Below are positions 56,295 to 64,000 of a stretch of 64,000 bases of DNA, piece by piece; position 1 is the stretch's first letter; the number at the start of each line of letters is the position of its first letter. This DNA is from Streptomyces ochraceiscleroticus. Its GTDB lineage: Bacteria > Actinomycetota > Actinomycetes > Streptomycetales > Streptomycetaceae. The stretch covers positions 124,001-188,000 of the forward strand of contig NZ_JOAX01000011.1 of the NCBI RefSeq assembly GCF_000720485.1, read 5' to 3'. The position numbers were made by a program, and so were the translations under genes. Below the pieces are notes generated by a model that saw only the letters and a list, made by a program, of their open reading frames with translations, was not told where the DNA came from and did no database searches.

Positions 56295-57340
56295 GACGTC
56301 TCCCGGCCCGCGGGTGTCAGCAGGTCGGCGATGTCCAGGACGTGGTAGCCCGCCATGGACGGGAGGCAGCTGCCGCGTGCGGGGGCGATGACCGCCGCCC
56401 AGTCCTCGGGGACGGCGGCGAAGCCGCCCAGCGCGCCGGCCAGGGCGCCGGCGACCGCCGCCGTGGTGTCGGCGTCGCGGCCCATATTGACGGCGGTGAG
56501 GACCGAGGCGGGGAAGTCGCCGGCCGCGGCGGCGAACGCGCCGAAGGCCAGCCCGACCGCTTCGGGCGCCAGGTCGGTCCAGGGGTAGCCGCCGATGACG
56601 ACGGCGGACCGTACGGCGCGTTCGGTGCCGAGCCGGGTGATGCCGGGGTCCAGCCGGGAGCGCTGGGCCGCGGCGACCGCCCGGCGCAGCGAGCGCGCCG
56701 TCCAGGAGTCCTCGGGGACGACGGAGAGCGCGGCGGCGATGACCGCGTCGGTGGTCCGGGCGACCATCGCGGCCGCAACCCCGGCGGCGACGGCCTGTCC
56801 GCCGTAGATGCCCTCGCCGTCGTGGCTGACCGTGCCGTCCACCGCGACCAGCCGGGCGGCCTCGGCGGGCCGGCCCGCCGCGTGTACGCCGAAGGGCGCG
56901 GCCCGCATCGCCAGTCCGTCGCTCCAGGCATGCCGGTGCTGAGCGGAAATCGGTGCGGCGAGGCCCCGGCGGAGGTTCTCCAGGGTGCCGCGTTCGCTGA
57001 ACCCGGCGCCGCGGAAGGGGCCCTCGTCCAGGTCGGCGATCCACTGGTGCCAGGCGGCCTCGACGTGCGCCACGGTGAGCGCCGAGCCGTGTTCGGCCAG
57101 CAGCAGGCCGGAGAAGATGGCGTATTCGGTGTCGTCGGTGCCCGCCGGGTCCTCCGCGACGAAGCCTTCGATGCGGCCCCAGCGGCGGCGGATCTGCGAG
57201 GGCTTCATGTTCTCCGCGGGGGCGCCGAGCGCGTCGCCCACGGCGAGGCCCAGCAGCGCGCCGCGGCCCCGGTCCCGCAGATCGGCGGGCCGGTCACCCG
57301 GGGTGACCGGGACGGGCGAGGGGGCGTGCGGTGTGCTCAT
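56291..57340 (-). CDS. ADP-ribosylglycohydrolase family protein, paralogue D
   Basis: 349 residues. First gene of the four-gene operon. Family start RDRGRGALLGLAVGDALGAP, Mg motif AGTDDTEYAIFSGLLLAEHG, and VNMGRDADTTAAVAGALAGA, so both acidic sites are intact. ATG 57340 begins MSTPHAPSPVPVTPGDR; its stop overlaps the start of paralogue C (ATGA). Together with B and A it should be catalytically able. The natural substrate (ADP-ribosylated protein, nucleic acid or ADP-ribosyl metabolite) is unknown, and no ADP-ribosyltransferase gene is adjacent. Confidence 0.88.
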   Translation of the reverse strand: MSTPHAPSPVPVTPGDRPADLRDRGRGALLGLAVGDALGAPAENMKPSQIRRRWGRIEGFVAEDPAGTDDTEYAIFSGLLLAEHGSALTVAHVEAAWHQWIADLDEGPFRGAGFSERGTLENLRRGLAAPISAQHRHAWSDGLAMRAAPFGVHAAGRPAEAARLVAVDGTVSHDGEGIYGGQAVAAGVAAAMVARTTDAVIAAALSVVPEDSWTARSLRRAVAAAQRSRLDPGITRLGTERAVRSAVVIGGYPWTDLAPEAVGLAFGAFAAAAGDFPASVLTAVNMGRDADTTAAVAGALAGALGGFAAVPEDWAAVIAPARGSCLPSMAGYHVLDIADLLTPAGRETS

Positions 57341-57646
57341 GTGCGTGCCCTTCCGCCGGCCGGTCCGGATGCGTACGCGTCTGAGGGATGCTAGGGCCGG
57401 TTTGCCGCGAATGGGGGGAGATCGCGCCGGATCGGAGCGATGTCGTGATGGCCGTATCCGGCGGGTCGCGAAAGAGAGGGTGTGATCCGGATCTCACGGC
57501 GAGGGCTTTGGCAAAGCCGCAGGTCAGCGCGGTAAGTACGGCCTTCCTTGCTAGCGCGAAGGGGTGTGAGGCGCCTAACTTCAAAGGTGTTGCAGGGGGA
57601 AGTGCCGCTCATCGGCCCACACCTCGCGAGGGAGGGAGAGGTCCCT
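57341..57646. other. Divergent intergenic region, glycohydrolase operon / VIT transporter
   Basis: 306 bases without a recognised gene. Holds a 15-bp perfect dyad GGCTTTG-G-CAAAGCC (57504-57518) and the 10-bp palindrome GATCCGGATC (57484-57493), either of which could be an operator for one of the divergent genes. Confidence 0.5.
57504..57518. promoter_or_regulatory. 15-bp dyad, candidate operator
   Basis: GGCTTTG, one central base, CAAAGCC: perfect symmetry about 130 bases before the VIT gene start. AT-rich core in GC-rich DNA makes chance less likely. Confidence 0.35.
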
Positions 57647-58387
57647 ATGTCCGTCATTGATGTCATGGACGCGTCGGCTCCGACGCATGTCGCCCACCGT
57701 GACAACCACACGCACCGTGACGTGAACGGCGGCTGGCTGCGGCCGGCGGTCTTCGGCGCCATGGACGGGCTGGTCTCGAACCTCGCCCTGATGACGGGTG
57801 TGGCCGGCGGCTCGGTGTCGCAGCAGACGATCGTCATCACGGGGCTGGCCGGGCTGGCCGCCGGCGCCTTCTCGATGGCCGCCGGGGAGTACACCTCGGT
57901 CGCCTCGCAGCGCGAGCTGGTCCAGGCCGAGCTGGACATCGAGCGCCGTGAGCTGCGCAAGCACCCCAAGGACGAGCAGGACGAGCTGGCCGCGCTGTAC
58001 GAGTCGCGAGGTGTGGACCCGGACCTCGCCCGCGAGGTGGCCGCGCAGCTCTCCAGGGACCCGGAGCAGGCGCTGGAGATCCACGCCCGCGAGGAGCTGG
58101 GCATCGACCCGTCCGACCTGCCCTCGCCGCTGGTCGCCGCCGCGTCCTCCTTCGGCTCCTTCGCGCTGGGCGCGCTGCTGCCGGTCCTGCCGTACCTGCT
58201 GGGCGCCTCCGCGCTGTGGCCCGCCGTGCTGCTCGCGCTGCTGGGACTTTTCGCCTGCGGTGCGGTTGTTGCACGGGTGACGGCACGGTCCTGGTGGTAC
58301 AGCGGACTGCGCCAGTTGGCCCTCGGCGGTGCCGCCGCGGGTGTGACATACGTCCTGGGCGCGCTGTTCGGAACCGCCGTAGGGTGA
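57647..58387 (+). CDS. VIT1/CCC1-family transporter
   Basis: 246 residues. The family moves Fe2+ or Mn2+ across membranes. Seen: GGWLRPAVFGAMDGLVSNLA, LAGAFSMAAGEYTSVASQRE-type second helix (AAGAFSMAAGEYTSVASQ), an amphipathic metal-binding domain rich in Glu (AELDIERRELRKHPKDEQDE) and three more helices at the C-terminus (SFGSFALGALLPVLPYLLG; PAVLLALLGLFACGAVVARV; LALGGAAAGVTYVLGALFG). ATG 57647 has GGAGAGG about 6 bases upstream. Isolated gene between two intergenic regions; metal-dependent control is likely but no known box was identified. Confidence 0.9.
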   Translation: MSVIDVMDASAPTHVAHRDNHTHRDVNGGWLRPAVFGAMDGLVSNLALMTGVAGGSVSQQTIVITGLAGLAAGAFSMAAGEYTSVASQRELVQAELDIERRELRKHPKDEQDELAALYESRGVDPDLAREVAAQLSRDPEQALEIHAREELGIDPSDLPSPLVAAASSFGSFALGALLPVLPYLLGASALWPAVLLALLGLFACGAVVARVTARSWWYSGLRQLALGGAAAGVTYVLGALFGTAVG

Positions 58388-58393
58388 CGCCCC

Positions 58394-58411
58394 TATGCGT
58401 GCAGACGCATA
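58394..58411 (+). terminator. Short perfect hairpin after the VIT gene
   Basis: TATGCGT-GCAG-ACGCATA: 7-bp perfect stem, 4-base loop, six bases after the VIT stop and followed by an AT-rich stretch (ATTAACC). Likely terminator; it could alternatively be an operator upstream of gltB. Confidence 0.5.
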
Positions 58412-58419
58412 ATTAACCT

Positions 58420-58435
58420 GTTACCTCGCGGTTTC
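58420..58435. promoter_or_regulatory. GlnR-like half-site pair upstream of gltB
   Basis: GTTAC-N6-GTTTC; on the other strand GAAAC-N6-GTAAC. The Streptomyces GlnR consensus alternates GTnAC and GAAAC at six-base spacing, so the core fits but the outer pair is poor. Confidence 0.3.
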
Positions 58436-58630
58436 AGTTTTGGTGCAGCGGGCATAAGGCTCTGGCGCCGGAGGCAACGTCGCTTACCGGTGACCCGCGC
58501 TGTCGGACGATGATCTGTCCCATCGCGTTCTTGATCCACCGCTTCGAGCGGTGTCCGCATGCTGGAAGCCCCTATCCGATTCACGAGATCGGGGTCATCC
58601 TGTAACCTGCACGCAAAATTTCGCGGAGGG

Positions 58631-58673
58631 CCAACGTCGTCCCTCGGCACTGCACATGCCACGACGACGTTGG
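58631..58673 (+). promoter_or_regulatory. 11-bp inverted repeat at the gltB ribosome binding site
   Basis: CCAACGTCGTC (58631-58641) and GACGACGTTGG (58663-58673) are perfect complements with a 21-base loop. The right arm ends at the GGGAG ribosome binding site (about 58672-58676) just before the ATG at 58682, so the hairpin could limit translation. Confidence 0.45.
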
Positions 58674-58681
58674 GAGAGCCG

Positions 58682-61600
58682 ATGCGTTCCGCGTCCACGC
58701 ACTCCGCGACCACCGGCAGCGCTACCAGCGCCGCCTGGTCGCCCATGGATGGGCGCCCCGCCCAGCAGGGGATGTACGACCCGCGTAACGAGCACGACGC
58801 CTGCGGCGTCGGCTTCGTCGCGACCCTCACCGGCGAGGCGAGCCACGCGCTGGTCGAACAGGCGCTGACCGTCCTGCGGAACCTCGAACACCGCGGCGCC
58901 ACCGGCTCCGAGCCCGACTCCGGCGACGGTGCGGGCATCCTGCTCCAGATCCCCGACGCCTTCCTGCGCGAGAACGTCACGTTCGAGCTGCCCGAGGCCG
59001 GCTCCTACGCCGCGGGCATCGCCTTCCTCCCCTCGGACGCCGACGAGGCCCAGGCGGCCGTCTCGAAGATCGAGACGATCGCGTCCGAGGAGGGCCTGAA
59101 CGTCCTCGGCTGGCGTGTCGTCCCCGTTGCCCCGCAGCTTCTCGGCAACGGCGCCCGCGCCACCATGCCCGCCTTCTCCCAGCTCTTCGTCGCCGACGGC
59201 GAGAACACCGGGCTGGCGCTGGACCGCAAGGCGTTCGCGCTGCGCAAGCGCGCCGAGCGCGAGGCCGGCGTGTACTTCCCGTCGCTGTCCGCGCGCACGA
59301 TTGTGTACAAGGGCATGCTGACCACCGGGCAGCTCGAGCCGTTCTTCCCGGACCTGTCCGACCGCCGCTTCGCCACCGCCATCGCGCTGGTCCACTCGCG
59401 GTTCTCCACCAACACCTTCCCGAGCTGGCCGCTGGCCCACCCGTACCGCTTCGTCGCGCACAACGGCGAGATCAACACGGTCAAGGGCAACCGTAACTGG
59501 ATGCGCGCCCGCGAGTCCCAGCTCTCCAGCAAGCTCTTCGGTGACGCGACCGAGACGCTGGACCGCCTCTTCCCGGTCTGTACGCCGGACGCCTCGGACT
59601 CCGCGTCCTTCGACGAGGTCCTGGAGCTGCTCCACCTCGGCGGCCGCTCGCTGCCGCACTCCGTGCTGATGATGGTCCCGGAGGCGTGGGAGAACAGCCC
59701 CTCCATGGACCCGGCCCGGCGCGCCTTCTACCAGTACCACTCCACGATGATGGAGCCCTGGGACGGTCCGGCCTGCGTCACCTTCACCGACGGCACCCAG
59801 GTCGGCGCGGTGCTCGACCGCAACGGCCTGCGCCCCGGCCGCTACTGGGTCACCGACGACGGCCTCGTCGTGCTCTCTTCCGAGGTCGGCGTCCTGGACA
59901 TCGACCCGGCCAAGGTCGTCCGCAAGGGCCGCCTGCAGCCCGGCCGGATGTTCCTCGTGGACACCGCCGAGCGCCGCATCGTCGAGGACGACGAGATCAA
60001 GGGCGCCCTCGCCGCCGAGCACCCGTACGCGGAGTGGCTGGAGGCCGGCGAGATCGAGCTCGAGGACCTCCCCGAGCGCGAGCACATCGTGCACACCCAC
60101 GCCTCGGTCACCCGCCGCCAGCAGACCTTCGGCTACACCGAGGAGGAGCTGCGCGTCCTCCTCGCGCCGATGGCCAAGGCCGGCGCCGAGCCCATCGGTT
60201 CGATGGGCACGGACTCGCCGATCGCCGCGCTCTCCGAGCGTCCCCGGCTGCTCTTCGACTACTTCACCCAGCTCTTCGCGCAGGTCACCAACCCGCCGCT
60301 GGACGCCATCCGCGAGGAGCTCGTCACCTCGCTGATCTCCTCGCTGGGCCCGCAGGGCAACCTGCTGGAGCCGACCGCGGCCTCCTGCCGCAGCGTCACC
60401 CTGCCCTTCCCGGTGATCGACAACGATGAGCTGGCCAAGCTCATCCACATCAACGCCGACGGCGACATGCCGGGGATGACGGCCGTCACCCTCTCCGGCC
60501 TGTACCGCGTGCACGGCGGCGGGGAGTCCCTCGCGGCCCGGATCGACGAGATCTGCGCCGAGGCCGAGGCCGCCATCGAGGACGGCGCGCGCCTGATCGT
60601 GCTGTCCGACCGGCACTCCGACGCCGAGCACGCGCCGATCCCGTCGCTGCTGCTCACCTCGGCCGTCCACCACCACCTCATCCGTACGAAGCAGCGCACC
60701 CAGGTGGGTCTGCTCGTCGAGGCCGGTGACGTCCGCGAGGTGCACCACGTCGCGCTGCTGATCGGCTACGGCGCCGCCGCGGTCAACCCGTACCTGGCCA
60801 TGGAGTCCGTCGAGGACCTGGTCCGCGCCGGCACCTTCCTGTCCGGCGTCGAGGCCGAGGCCGCCATCAAGAACCTGATCAAGGCGCTCGGCAAGGGCGT
60901 CCTGAAGGTCATGTCCAAGATGGGCATCTCCACCGTCGCCTCCTACCGCGGCGCGCAGGTCTTCGAGGCCGTCGGCCTGGACGAGGAGTTCGTCAACACC
61001 TACTTCCACGGCACCGCCACCAAGATCGGCGGCGCGGGCCTGGACGTCGTCGCCAAGGAGGTCGCCGAGCGGCACGCCAAGGCGTACCCGGCCTCCGGCA
61101 TCGCCCCGGCGCACCGCGCGCTGGACATCGGCGGCGAGTACCAGTGGCGCCGCGAGGGCGAGCCGCACCTCTTTGACCCGGAGACCGTCTTCCGCCTGCA
61201 GCACTCCGCGCGCTCGGGCCGGTACGACATCTTCAAGAAGTACACCGAGCGGGTCAACGAGCAGTCCGAGCGGCTGATGACGCTGCGCGGCCTGTTCGGC
61301 TTCAAGTCGGACCGCCCCTCGATCCCGATCGAGGAGGTCGAGCCGGCCAGCGAGATCGTCAAGCGGTTCTCGACCGGTGCCATGTCGTACGGCTCCATCT
61401 CGCAGGAGGCGCACGAGACCCTCGCCATCGCCATGAACCAGCTGGGCGGCAAGTCCAACACCGGTGAGGGCGGCGAGGACCCGGAGCGCCTGTACGACCC
61501 GGCGCGCCGCTCCTCCATCAAGCAGGTCGCCTCCGGCCGCTTCGGTGTGACGAGCGAGTACCTGGTCAACTCCGACGACATCCAGATCAAGATGGCCCAG

Positions 61601-63292
61601 GGCGCCAAGCCCGGTGAGGGCGGTCAGCTGCCCGGCCACAAGGTCTACCCGTGGGTCGCCAAGACGCGTCACTCGACGCCGGGCGTGGGCCTGATCTCCC
61701 CGCCGCCGCACCACGACATCTACTCCATCGAGGACCTGGCTCAGCTGATCCACGACCTCAAGAACGCCAACCCGCAGGCCCGCATCCACGTGAAGCTGGT
61801 CTCCGAGGTCGGCGTCGGCACGGTCGCCGCGGGTGTCTCCAAGGCGCACGCGGACGTGGTCCTGATCTCCGGCCACGACGGCGGTACGGGTGCCTCCCCG
61901 CTCACCTCGCTGAAGCACGCGGGCGGTCCCTGGGAGCTCGGCCTCGCCGAGACCCAGCAGACGCTGCTGCTCAACGGCCTGCGCGACCGCATCGTCGTGC
62001 AGACCGACGGCCAGCTGAAGACCGGCCGTGACGTGGTCATCGCCGCCCTGCTGGGCGCCGAGGAGTACGGCTTCGCGACCGCCCCGCTGGTGGTCTCCGG
62101 CTGCGTCATGATGCGCGTCTGCCACCTGGACACCTGCCCGGTCGGCATCGCCACGCAGAACCCGACGCTGCGCGAGCGGTTCACCGGCAAGGCCGAGTAC
62201 ATCGTCAACTTCTTCCAGTTCATCGCCGAGGAGGTCCGTGAGCTCCTCGCCGAGCTGGGCTTCCGCACGCTGGAGGAGGCCGTCGGCCACGCCGAGCTGC
62301 TGGACACCACCCAGGCCGTGACGCACTGGAAGGCGCAGGGCCTGGACCTGGCCCCGCTGCTGCACGTGCCCGAGCTGCCCGAGGGCGCCGTCCGCCACCA
62401 GATCACCGTGCAGGACCACGGCCTGGAGAAGGCGCTGGACAACCAGCTCATCAAGCTGGCCGCCGACGCGCTCGCCGCGGACACCGCGGAGGAGGCCCAG
62501 CCCGTACGGGCGCAGGTCGCCATCCGCAACATCAACCGCACGGTCGGCACCATGCTGGGCCACGAGGTGACGAAGAAGTTCGGTGGCGCGGGCCTGCCCG
62601 ACGACACCATCGACATCACCTTCACCGGCTCGGCCGGCCAGTCCTTCGGCGCGTTCCTGCCGAAGGGTGTCACCCTCCGCCTGGAGGGCGACGCCAACGA
62701 CTACGTCGGCAAGGGCCTCTCCGGCGGCCGTGTGATCGTCCGCCCGGACCGCGGCGCCGACCACCTGGCCGAGTACTCCACCATCGCGGGCAACACCCTC
62801 GCCTACGGCGCCACCGGCGGCGAGCTGTACCTCCGCGGCCGGGTCGGCGAGCGCTTCTGCGTCCGCAACTCCGGCGCCACGGTGGTCTCCGAGGGCGTGG
62901 GCGACCACGGCTGCGAGTACATGACCGGCGGCAACGCGGTCGTGCTCGGCGAGACGGGCCGCAACTTCGCGGCCGGCATGTCCGGCGGTTTCGCCTACGT
63001 CATCGACCTGGACAAGGCCAACGTCAACAAGGAGCTCGTCTCCGCGGTGCACGCGCTGGACGAGACCGACAAGCAGTGGCTGCACGACGTGGTGCGCCGC
63101 CACCAGGAGGAGACCGGCTCCACCGTCGCCGAGAAGCTCCTCGCCGACTGGGATGCCGCGGCCGCGCGCTTCAGCAAGGTCATCCCGCCCACGTACAAGG
63201 CAGTGCTCGCCGCCAAGGACGCCGCTGAGCAGGCCGGACTCTCCGAGTCCGAGACCCACGAGAAGATGATGGAGGCGGCGACCAATGGCTGA
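58682..63292 (+). CDS. gltB: Glutamate synthase large subunit
   Basis: 1536 residues. Makes two glutamates from glutamine and 2-oxoglutarate with GltD. A ~40-residue propeptide ends before Cys41 (NEHDA then CGVGFVATL), which becomes the N-terminal nucleophile of the class II amidotransferase domain. Then the central domain, the FMN/synthase domain ([33 protein letters not shown]) with the [3Fe-4S] ligands in [16 protein letters not shown], and the C-terminal GXGXG beta-helix. ATG 58682 has GGGAG upstream; an in-frame ATG at 58559 would cross the inverted repeat and is not favoured. gltD overlaps the 3' end by eight bases. Confidence 0.96.
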   Translation: MRSASTHSATTGSATSAAWSPMDGRPAQQGMYDPRNEHDACGVGFVATLTGEASHALVEQALTVLRNLEHRGATGSEPDSGDGAGILLQIPDAFLRENVTFELPEAGSYAAGIAFLPSDADEAQAAVSKIETIASEEGLNVLGWRVVPVAPQLLGNGARATMPAFSQLFVADGENTGLALDRKAFALRKRAEREAGVYFPSLSARTIVYKGMLTTGQLEPFFPDLSDRRFATAIALVHSRFSTNTFPSWPLAHPYRFVAHNGEINTVKGNRNWMRARESQLSSKLFGDATETLDRLFPVCTPDASDSASFDEVLELLHLGGRSLPHSVLMMVPEAWENSPSMDPARRAFYQYHSTMMEPWDGPACVTFTDGTQVGAVLDRNGLRPGRYWVTDDGLVVLSSEVGVLDIDPAKVVRKGRLQPGRMFLVDTAERRIVEDDEIKGALAAEHPYAEWLEAGEIELEDLPEREHIVHTHASVTRRQQTFGYTEEELRVLLAPMAKAGAEPIGSMGTDSPIAALSERPRLLFDYFTQLFAQVTNPPLDAIREELVTSLISSLGPQGNLLEPTAASCRSVTLPFPVIDNDELAKLIHINADGDMPGMTAVTLSGLYRVHGGGESLAARIDEICAEAEAAIEDGARLIVLSDRHSDAEHAPIPSLLLTSAVHHHLIRTKQRTQVGLLVEAGDVREVHHVALLIGYGAAAVNPYLAMESVEDLVRAGTFLSGVEAEAAIKNLIKALGKGVLKVMSKMGISTVASYRGAQVFEAVGLDEEFVNTYFHGTATKIGGAGLDVVAKEVAERHAKAYPASGIAPAHRALDIGGEYQWRREGEPHLFDPETVFRLQHSARSGRYDIFKKYTERVNEQSERLMTLRGLFGFKSDRPSIPIEEVEPASEIVKRFSTGAMSYGSISQEAHETLAIAMNQLGGKSNTGEGGEDPERLYDPARRSSIKQVASGRFGVTSEYLVNSDDIQIKMAQGAKPGEGGQLPGHKVYPWVAKTRHSTPGVGLISPPPHHDIYSIEDLAQLIHDLKNANPQARIHVKLVSEVGVGTVAAGVSKAHADVVLISGHDGGTGASPLTSLKHAGGPWELGLAETQQTLLLNGLRDRIVVQTDGQLKTGRDVVIAALLGAEEYGFATAPLVVSGCVMMRVCHLDTCPVGIATQNPTLRERFTGKAEYIVNFFQFIAEEVRELLAELGFRTLEEAVGHAELLDTTQAVTHWKAQGLDLAPLLHVPELPEGAVRHQITVQDHGLEKALDNQLIKLAADALAADTAEEAQPVRAQVAIRNINRTVGTMLGHEVTKKFGGAGLPDDTIDITFTGSAGQSFGAFLPKGVTLRLEGDANDYVGKGLSGGRVIVRPDRGADHLAEYSTIAGNTLAYGATGGELYLRGRVGERFCVRNSGATVVSEGVGDHGCEYMTGGNAVVLGETGRNFAAGMSGGFAYVIDLDKANVNKELVSAVHALDETDKQWLHDVVRRHQEETGSTVAEKLLADWDAAAARFSKVIPPTYKAVLAAKDAAEQAGLSESETHEKMMEAATNG

Positions 63293-64000
63293 CCCCAAGG
63301 GCTTCCTGAACCACGACCGCGAGGTCGCTCAGACCCGTCCCGTCGAGGAGCGGGTCAAGGACTGGAACGAGGTCTACCGGCCCGGCTCCCTGCTGCCGAT
63401 CATCAGCAAGCAGGCGTCGCGCTGCATGGACTGCGGCATCCCGTTCTGCCACAACGGCTGTCCGCTGGGGAACCTCATCCCCGAGTGGAACGACTACGCG
63501 TACCGCAACGACTGGGAGGCCGCGAGCGAGCGGCTGCACGCGACCAACAACTTCCCGGAGTTCACCGGTCGCCTCTGCCCCGCGCCGTGCGAGGCCGCCT
63601 GTGTGCTGGGCATCAACCAGCCGCCGGTGACCATCAAGAACGTCGAGGTCTCCATCATCGACAAGGCGTGGGACAACGGGGACGTCACCCCGCAGCCGCC
63701 CGAGCGCCTGTCCGGCAAGACCGTCGCCGTCATCGGCTCGGGCCCGGCGGGTCTCGCCGCCGCCCAGCAGCTGACCCGCGCGGGTCACACCGTCGCCGTC
63801 TACGAGCGCGCGGACCGTATCGGTGGTCTCCTCCGCTACGGCATCCCCGAGTTCAAGATGGAGAAGCGGCACATCAACCGCCGCATCGAGCAGATGCGCG
63901 CGGAGGGCACCAAGTTCCGCACCGAGACGGAGATCGGCCGTGACATCGACGCGGCGAAGCTGCGCCGTCGCTACGACGCCGTCGTGATCGCCGCGGGCTC
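63285..64000 (+). CDS. gltD: Glutamate synthase small subunit (5' part, runs off the window)
   Basis: First 238 codons only. Supplies electrons from NADPH to GltB. N-terminal [4Fe-4S] domain with [17 protein letters not shown] and [16 protein letters not shown], then the FAD fold [17 protein letters not shown] and [16 protein letters not shown]; the NADPH domain lies beyond the end. ATG 63285 overlaps the gltB stop by eight bases (ATGGCTGA), so the two subunits are coupled. Reading frame is open up to the last base. Confidence 0.95.
   Translation, partial: MADPKGFLNHDREVAQTRPVEERVKDWNEVYRPGSLLPIISKQASRCMDCGIPFCHNGCPLGNLIPEWNDYAYRNDWEAASERLHATNNFPEFTGRLCPAPCEAACVLGINQPPVTIKNVEVSIIDKAWDNGDVTPQPPERLSGKTVAVIGSGPAGLAAAQQLTRAGHTVAVYERADRIGGLLRYGIPEFKMEKRHINRRIEQMRAEGTKFRTETEIGRDIDAAKLRRRYDAVVIAAG

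Larger units (their letters stand above)
58388..58681. other. Long gltB leader/intergenic region
   Basis: 294 bases. Contains a terminator-like hairpin, a GlnR-like core (58420-58435), and an 11-bp inverted repeat over the gltB ribosome binding site (58631-58673). No gene or tRNA was seen. Confidence 0.5.

Noticed and set aside
58595..63298. 1567-codon antisense frame across gltB
   Set aside because: Same effect: mirror of gltB codon bias, no recognisable domain, while the plus strand encodes a complete GltB with all motifs.

Overview
The window is about 72% GC, dense with GC-rich codons, GTG starts and four-base gene overlaps, and its gene order (lspA-rluD, dnaE, hisDCBH-priA-hisF, hisI-trpE, trpC-trpM-trpBA, lgt, gltB-gltD) is what I recall from the core of Streptomyces chromosomes. 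I read it as a Streptomyces (or very close actinomycete) chromosomal core segment with a few accessory inserts.

Layout. 113-12263: a DksA-type zinc-finger protein with a histone-H1-like tail, signal peptidase II, a RluA-family pseudouridine synthase, a Na+/H+ antiporter, an MscS channel, a small alpha/beta hydrolase, a Tat-exported PhoD phosphatase, two tandem membrane-anchored DsbA-like proteins, a membrane protein and a DUF2252 protein. 12415-13961: an orphan large serine recombinase preceded by an att-like inverted repeat. 14102-25461: dnaE, a NYN-domain protein, an ABC exporter, a 24-residue ribosomal-protein-like gene (bL37 type), a YbaK deacylase, a LON-domain protein and a membrane protein with beta-helix-like repeats. 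25677-31455: the his operon, including a 54-residue membrane protein and a RidA protein. 31509-42081: an accessory stretch between hisF and hisI, made of a three-subunit nitrile-hydratase-type enzyme, a succinate dehydrogenase operon (sdhCAB) with a divergent LysR regulator, and a five-gene group (phosphoribosyltransferase, cysteine-synthase-like enzyme, YggS-like PLP protein, EamA exporter, ATP-grasp ligase) that looks like a small uncharacterised biosynthetic cluster. 42094-50149: hisI and the trp genes E, C, M, B, A with small membrane proteins between. 50257-58387: a third DsbA-like protein, lgt, an operon of four ADP-ribosylglycohydrolase paralogues and a VIT1/CCC1 transporter. 58682-64000: gltB and the 5' part of gltD.

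How it works together. His and Trp synthesis share PriA, which in actinomycetes does the HisA and TrpF steps; no trpF is present, and trpD, trpG, hisG and hisE are not in this window. HisH-HisF and GltBD both use glutamine amide nitrogen. Lgt and LspA are consecutive steps of lipoprotein maturation. The DsbA-like proteins presumably act on exported thiols.

Most worth following up: the five-gene group at 37365-42081, the split nitrile hydratase at 31509-32651, the four-paralogue ADP-ribosylglycohydrolase operon (one member apparently lacking metal ligands and carrying captured repeat DNA), and the recombinase with its att-like site. Three genes (5887, 12489, 58682) are preceded by perfect 10-11 bp inverted repeats whose 3' arm lies on or beside the ribosome binding site. 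No tRNA, rRNA, CRISPR array or insertion sequence was recognised.
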